Assembly (NCBI GenBank): GCA_018901715.1
Contig: JAHIEL010000077.1
Span: forward strand, 1 to 14,896
Direction: 5' to 3'
Length of the DNA: 14,896 nt
Source of the DNA: Patescibacteria group bacterium
Lineage (GTDB): Bacteria > Patescibacteriota > Minisyncoccia > Minisyncoccales > PEYH01
Positions 13,103 to 14,896 of the stretch are shown piece by piece. A program made the translations under genes and the position numbers. Position 1 is the stretch's first letter, and the number at the start of each line of letters is the position of its first letter. Under the pieces are notes generated by a model. It was not told the DNA's origin. It did no database searches and saw only the letters and a list, made by a program, of their open reading frames with translations.

Positions 13103-13136
13103 TATATGTAAAGTTAAGCGATAAACTTTACATATA
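13103..13136. repeat. 13-bp inverted repeat
   Basis: Arms TATATGTAAAGTT (13103-13115) and AACTTTACATATA (13124-13136), loop AAGCGATA. It lies in the gene-free stretch between Fic and the second NYN gene. No T-run follows immediately. Possible operator, hairpin or end of a small element. Confidence 0.65.
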
Positions 13137-13162
13137 AATATTTTTATATAAGGTTACTTTTT

Positions 13163-13231
13163 ATGAAATTTTGTCCGATTAATTCTGTCCGAGTTCGTAA
13201 ATCGGACAAAGCTAACAGTAAAAACAGTTAA
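13163..13231 (+). CDS. possible 22-aa peptide overlapping an inverted repeat
   Basis: ATG...TAA encoding MKFCPINSVRVRKSDKANSK and two more residues, with AAGG nine bases upstream of the ATG. It spans the inverted repeat at 13170-13210, so the codons may be a by-product of that structure. No family is recognised. Confidence 0.2.
   Translation: MKFCPINSVRVRKSDKANSKNS
13170..13210. repeat. 11-bp inverted repeat with TGTCCGA direct repeat
   Basis: Arms TTTGTCCGATT (13170-13180) and AATCGGACAAA (13200-13210) surround 19 bases that contain a further TGTCCGA. With the inverted repeat at 13103 it makes a compact palindrome-rich block flanked by cassette repeat copies 7 and 8, in place of a gene. 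Confidence 0.65.
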
Positions 13232-13233
13232 GA

Positions 13234-13310
13234 TGTAGATGTTTGACATCTACACGAAAAACAAAAAGTTGAAGAGGGCTTAATTTGGGAATTTAATTTT
13301 TTAATTTAAA
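13234..13310 (+). repeat. intergenic cassette repeat, copy 8
   Basis: Palindrome GTAGATGTTTGACATCTAC (13235-13253), A-rich tract, then AAAAAGTTGAAGAGGGCTTA and TTTGGGAATTTAATTT, ending just before the NYN ATG. Confidence 0.75.
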
Positions 13311-13327
13311 TTGATTATTTAGCAAAT

Positions 13328-13897
13328 ATGGAAAAAATAAAAAAGAACAATTCAATTTATATTTTTATTGATGCTTCGAATGTTTGGAATGCCGTAAAGT
13401 CGGTAAGAAGGTTTATTGAATACAAAAAACTTAAAAATTACTTTAGGGATAACTTTAATGCTGACAATGTTGAAATTTTTTATTATGATGCTTATCCAAA
13501 AGTTGGGACAAGAGATTATGATTTGGATGGAAAGCACAAATTCTATACATATCTTAAGAAAGGACTTGGCTTTACCGTAAGAAAAAAAGAATTAAAAAGA
13601 ATTTCTATTATTGGTAACGACGGAGAATCTATTATAGAAAAAGGGAATATGGATGTCGAGATAACTATTGACGCCCTGCATAATATGAACGAATACAATA
13701 TAGCTGTTTTATTTAGCGGTGATGCTGATTTTTTAGCATTAGTGAATTATTTGAGAAATTGTGGCAAAAAAGTTTATATTTTTTCGTCAAAAGATAATAT
13801 TTCTCATGAATTAAAAACTGGCAGTAACGGCTATTTTGATTTGAAGAATATAAACGAGCTTTGGGGCAAAGATTTAAAATATCGCATAAAAAAATAA
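13328..13897 (+). CDS. NYN domain (LabA-like) protein, putative ribonuclease
   Basis: A 189-residue, single-domain NYN protein. Motifs: FIDASNVW (D15, N18), EKGNMDVEITIDAL (D109, D115) and LFSGDADFLALVNYL (D132, D134), then KKVYIFSS. All acidic residues expected for metal binding are present. It is closer to the canonical LabA/DUF88 layout than the NYN gene at 233 and shares only the motifs with it. The stop is immediately followed by the hairpin that terminates the minus-strand RNA unit C, so gene and RNA converge tail to tail. A role in RNA cleavage is likely; the target is unknown. Confidence 0.85.
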   Translation: MEKIKKNNSIYIFIDASNVWNAVKSVRRFIEYKKLKNYFRDNFNADNVEIFYYDAYPKVGTRDYDLDGKHKFYTYLKKGLGFTVRKKELKRISIIGNDGESIIEKGNMDVEITIDALHNMNEYNIAVLFSGDADFLALVNYLRNCGKKVYIFSSKDNISHELKTGSNGYFDLKNINELWGKDLKYRIKK

Positions 13898-13967
13898 AGC
13901 TACCCTCAATTAAGAGGGTAGCCCTTGGATGTATAACCCTAACGGTTCTTTAGCAGAACCGAAAGAC
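13888..13967 (-). ncRNA. hairpin RNA unit C, converging on the NYN gene
   Basis: Predicted minus-strand transcript of about 80 nt. Near its 5' end is hairpin CGGTTCT-GCTAA-AGAACCG (13961-13943), then ACCGTTAGG (shared with RNA unit B). The end is terminator GCTACCCTC-TTAATT-GAGGGTAGC (13922-13899) followed by TTTATTTTTTT. A 19-codon frame (MSFGSAKEPLGLYIQGLPS) starts close to the 5' end but has no ribosome-binding site, so RNA function is favoured. Its tail overlaps the 3' end of the NYN gene. Confidence 0.6.
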
Positions 13968-13973
13968 ATTATT

Positions 13974-14018
13974 AGTATATCAAATCAAGACATTCTGTCA
14001 ATAGTTTGATGTGGATAA
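13974..14018 (-). promoter_or_regulatory. sigma70-type promoter of RNA unit C with TTATCCACA box
   Basis: On the minus strand: TTATCCACA (14018-14010), eight bases, -35 TTGACA (14001-13996), 16-base spacer, -10 TATACT (13979-13974), then AATAAT. Spacer length, -10 and downstream AATAAT are identical in the promoter of RNA unit B. Confidence 0.65.
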
Positions 14019-14031
14019 AAAAATGTAAGGC

Positions 14032-14095
14032 GTAGATGTTAAACATCTACACAAAAAAGAAAAGTTGAGGAGTTGGTTTGGGAATTAAAAATTGA
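14032..14095 (+). repeat. intergenic cassette repeat, copy 9
   Basis: Palindrome GTAGATGTTAAACATCTAC (14032-14050), A-rich tract, then AAAGTTGAGGAGTTGGTTTG. Best-preserved copy. It is followed by about 60 bases with no recognised content before the toxin-antitoxin promoter. Confidence 0.75.
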
Positions 14096-14157
14096 TAAGC
14101 CATTTTAAATTATGGAAGATGGATTTTTGAGTTTTGAAGACAAAGGATTATTATAGC

Positions 14158-14193
14158 TTGACAGCGTTTACTATGTACACTATTATGTACATA
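14158..14193 (+). promoter_or_regulatory. toxin-antitoxin promoter with two TGTACA operator cores
   Basis: -35 TTGACA (14158-14163), 17-base spacer, -10 TATTAT (14181-14186). TGTACA occurs at 14174-14179 and 14186-14191, 12 bases centre to centre, overlapping the -10. The larger inverted repeat is TATGTAC...GTACATA (14172-14193). TGTACA cores at this spacing are the known operator form for the YefM-YoeB family, so autorepression by the antitoxin-toxin complex is very likely. Confidence 0.75.
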
Positions 14194-14212
14194 TAATAGA
14201 TAACATAAAAAT

Positions 14213-14581
14213 ATGAACATAAAAATGAAAAATATAATATCAATATCCGAAGCAAGAAACAGAATTTTTGAAATTACTGATGATGTGCAGGCGCCAAACA
14301 AGGTTTATACTTTAACTTCTAATGGCAAGCCAAAGGCGGTTATTGTGTCTGCAGAAGAATATGAATCAATGGTTGAAACCATGGAAGTAGAGAGAATTTT
14401 CCCTGACTTGGACAAGGATATTGCTGAGACAGAAGAAGCATTTAGAACGGGAGAATATAAAAAATGGCCAACTCTCAAAGATTTAAAAAAAGATTGGGAT
14501 TTTGCCGTAGCGGAAAAACCAAAGAAAAAATATGGTATTCGTTCTACAAATAAAGCCAAAGGCAAGAAAAAATCTCAATAA
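14213..14581 (+). CDS. Phd/YefM-type antitoxin
   Basis: A 122-residue protein; ATG 14225 (MKNIISISEARNR) is an alternative start closer to the family N-terminus. The first 60 residues form the Phd/YefM DNA-binding fold: ISISEARNRIFEITDDV, then VYTLTSNGKPKAVIVSAEEYESM. The C-terminal half (acidic ERIFPDLDKDIAETEEAFRTGEY, then a Lys-rich tail) would wrap the toxin. It is longer than the usual 80-90 residues, and the Lys-rich tail is exactly the part that overlaps the toxin gene. It neutralises the RelE-type toxin and represses the operon. Confidence 0.85.
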   Translation: MNIKMKNIISISEARNRIFEITDDVQAPNKVYTLTSNGKPKAVIVSAEEYESMVETMEVERIFPDLDKDIAETEEAFRTGEYKKWPTLKDLKKDWDFAVAEKPKKKYGIRSTNKAKGKKKSQ

Positions 14582-14786
14582 AATTCCGGAAAATTATAGA
14601 GTGCGGATAATAATGGCGTTAGACGCGATCGTCATGGATCCTTTCTCCGGAAAAAAATTATTCGGGAAAAGAAAAGACCAATACTCTATTCATATTTGGC
14701 CGTATAGAATTATTTACATCATAAAAAAGATGGAACTTATTGTTTTTGTCATTGATATCGGTCACAGACAGGGAATTTATAAATAA
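14532..14786 (+). CDS. RelE/ParE-family toxin
   Basis: An 84-residue protein with the RelE/ParE pattern: VFVLQIKPKARKNLNKIPENYR (about 2-23), then DPFSGKKLFGKRKDQYSIHI, RIIYIIKKMELIVFVIDIGHRQGIYK. RelE-type enzymes cleave mRNA in the ribosome, while ParE-type ones target gyrase; the IDIGHR ending favours RelE. It overlaps the antitoxin gene by 50 bases in another frame, longer than usual, with ATG chosen as the only start covering the first strand. Expression is coupled to the antitoxin. Confidence 0.82.
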   Translation: MVFVLQIKPKARKNLNKIPENYRVRIIMALDAIVMDPFSGKKLFGKRKDQYSIHIWPYRIIYIIKKMELIVFVIDIGHRQGIYK

Positions 14787-14813
14787 AATTTGTGTATGAT
14801 TAATTTGTAAAAT

Positions 14814-14840
14814 AAAAATCGCCAAAATAGCGATTTTTTT
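14814..14840. terminator. intrinsic terminator after the toxin gene
   Basis: AAAAATCGC (14814-14822), loop CAAAATA, GCGATTTTT (14830-14838) and a T-run. The A-run on the left makes it usable from both strands. Confidence 0.8.
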
Positions 14841-14841
14841 G

Positions 14842-14847
14842 TATAAT
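14842..14847 (+). promoter_or_regulatory. possible -10 element for the last gene
   Basis: TATAAT (14842-14847), a perfect -10, lies right after the terminator and 20 bases before an ATG. No convincing -35 is seen in the terminator sequence. Confidence 0.4.
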
Positions 14848-14867
14848 AGAGTAATTAAATAAAATTT

Positions 14868-14896
14868 ATGGAAGAACAAAAATCTTATTATGCTTC
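14868..14896 (+). CDS. start of a further gene (partial)
   Basis: ATG followed by codons for MEEQKSYYA, running off the right edge. A position 20 bases after a TATAAT supports a real start. Too short to identify. Confidence 0.45.

Noticed and set aside
13967..14018. 19-codon frame MSFGSAKEPLGLYIQGLPS in RNA unit C as a leader peptide
   Set aside because: It has no ribosome-binding site, its codons coincide with the hairpins, there is no equivalent in RNA units A or B, and no downstream gene on that strand would be regulated.
5291..14095. Intergenic repeats as integron attC sites
   Set aside because: The copies lack paired GTTRRRY/RYYYAAC core sites and no integron integrase is in the window. 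The cassette-like layout is kept as a finding, but not as an integron.
5291..14095. Intergenic repeats as a CRISPR array
   Set aside because: The repeats are separated by whole genes and by irregular distances; there are no uniform spacers and no cas genes.
1..14896. tRNA or rRNA genes
   Set aside because: No cloverleaf with a TTCRA-type T-loop and no rRNA-like conserved blocks were seen on either strand.

Overview
The window is strongly AT-rich, with short intergenic gaps, few clear Shine-Dalgarno sites and many small orphan or defence-type genes. TGA is used as a stop (for example in the ATGA overlap at 10561-10564), so this is not a UGA-recoded lineage. Composition and gene content suggest a Candidate Phyla Radiation (Patescibacteria/Parcubacteria-like) bacterium. 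That assignment is inference, because no phylogenetic marker gene is present. The whole segment reads as an accessory defence region.

Left part (1-1467): the tail of an upstream gene, a possible 49-residue basic protein, and a NYN/LabA-type ribonuclease-like gene. Converging on the NYN gene are two very short minus-strand transcription units. Each has a strong sigma70-type promoter (TTGAC[A/T] and TATACT), a short hairpin RNA and an intrinsic terminator. A pyrimidine-rich gap with a strong hairpin follows.

Restriction-modification part (1468-5281): a RadC-family JAMM protein, two PD-(D/E)XK restriction-enzyme candidates in tandem (the second with an AccI-like motif layout), a stand-alone HARE-HTH protein on the opposite strand, and a gamma-class N6-adenine methyltransferase with NPPY.

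Cassette-like part (5290-14100): a row of co-directional one- to three-gene units. They are a DUF5655/NucS-like PD-(D/E)XK protein; a zinc-ribbon + membrane protein + HEPN (AbiU2-like) operon; a PUA-like/NucS nuclease; a GHKL ATPase + STAS-like DUF4325 pair with a broken hsdR start behind it; a membrane-anchored thermonuclease; a Fic protein whose catalytic His is replaced by Gln; and a second NYN protein. Nearly every gap holds a copy of one degenerate, orientation-conserved repeat: a small palindrome or hairpin at or just after the stop codon, then an A-rich tract, then a GTtGAggAgTT-like tail. I count nine copies. This looks like an array of gene cassettes or a repeated insertion hotspot, and is the most unusual feature. 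A third minus-strand hairpin RNA unit lies behind the second NYN gene, mirroring the first. All three RNA promoters have TTATCCACA or a near match just upstream of the -35.

Right end (14101-14896): a YefM/Phd-RelE toxin-antitoxin pair under a promoter carrying two TGTACA operator cores, a terminator, and the start of another gene. The Fic and GHKL units have promoters whose -10 lies six bases before the ATG, predicting leaderless mRNAs under repeat-based operators.
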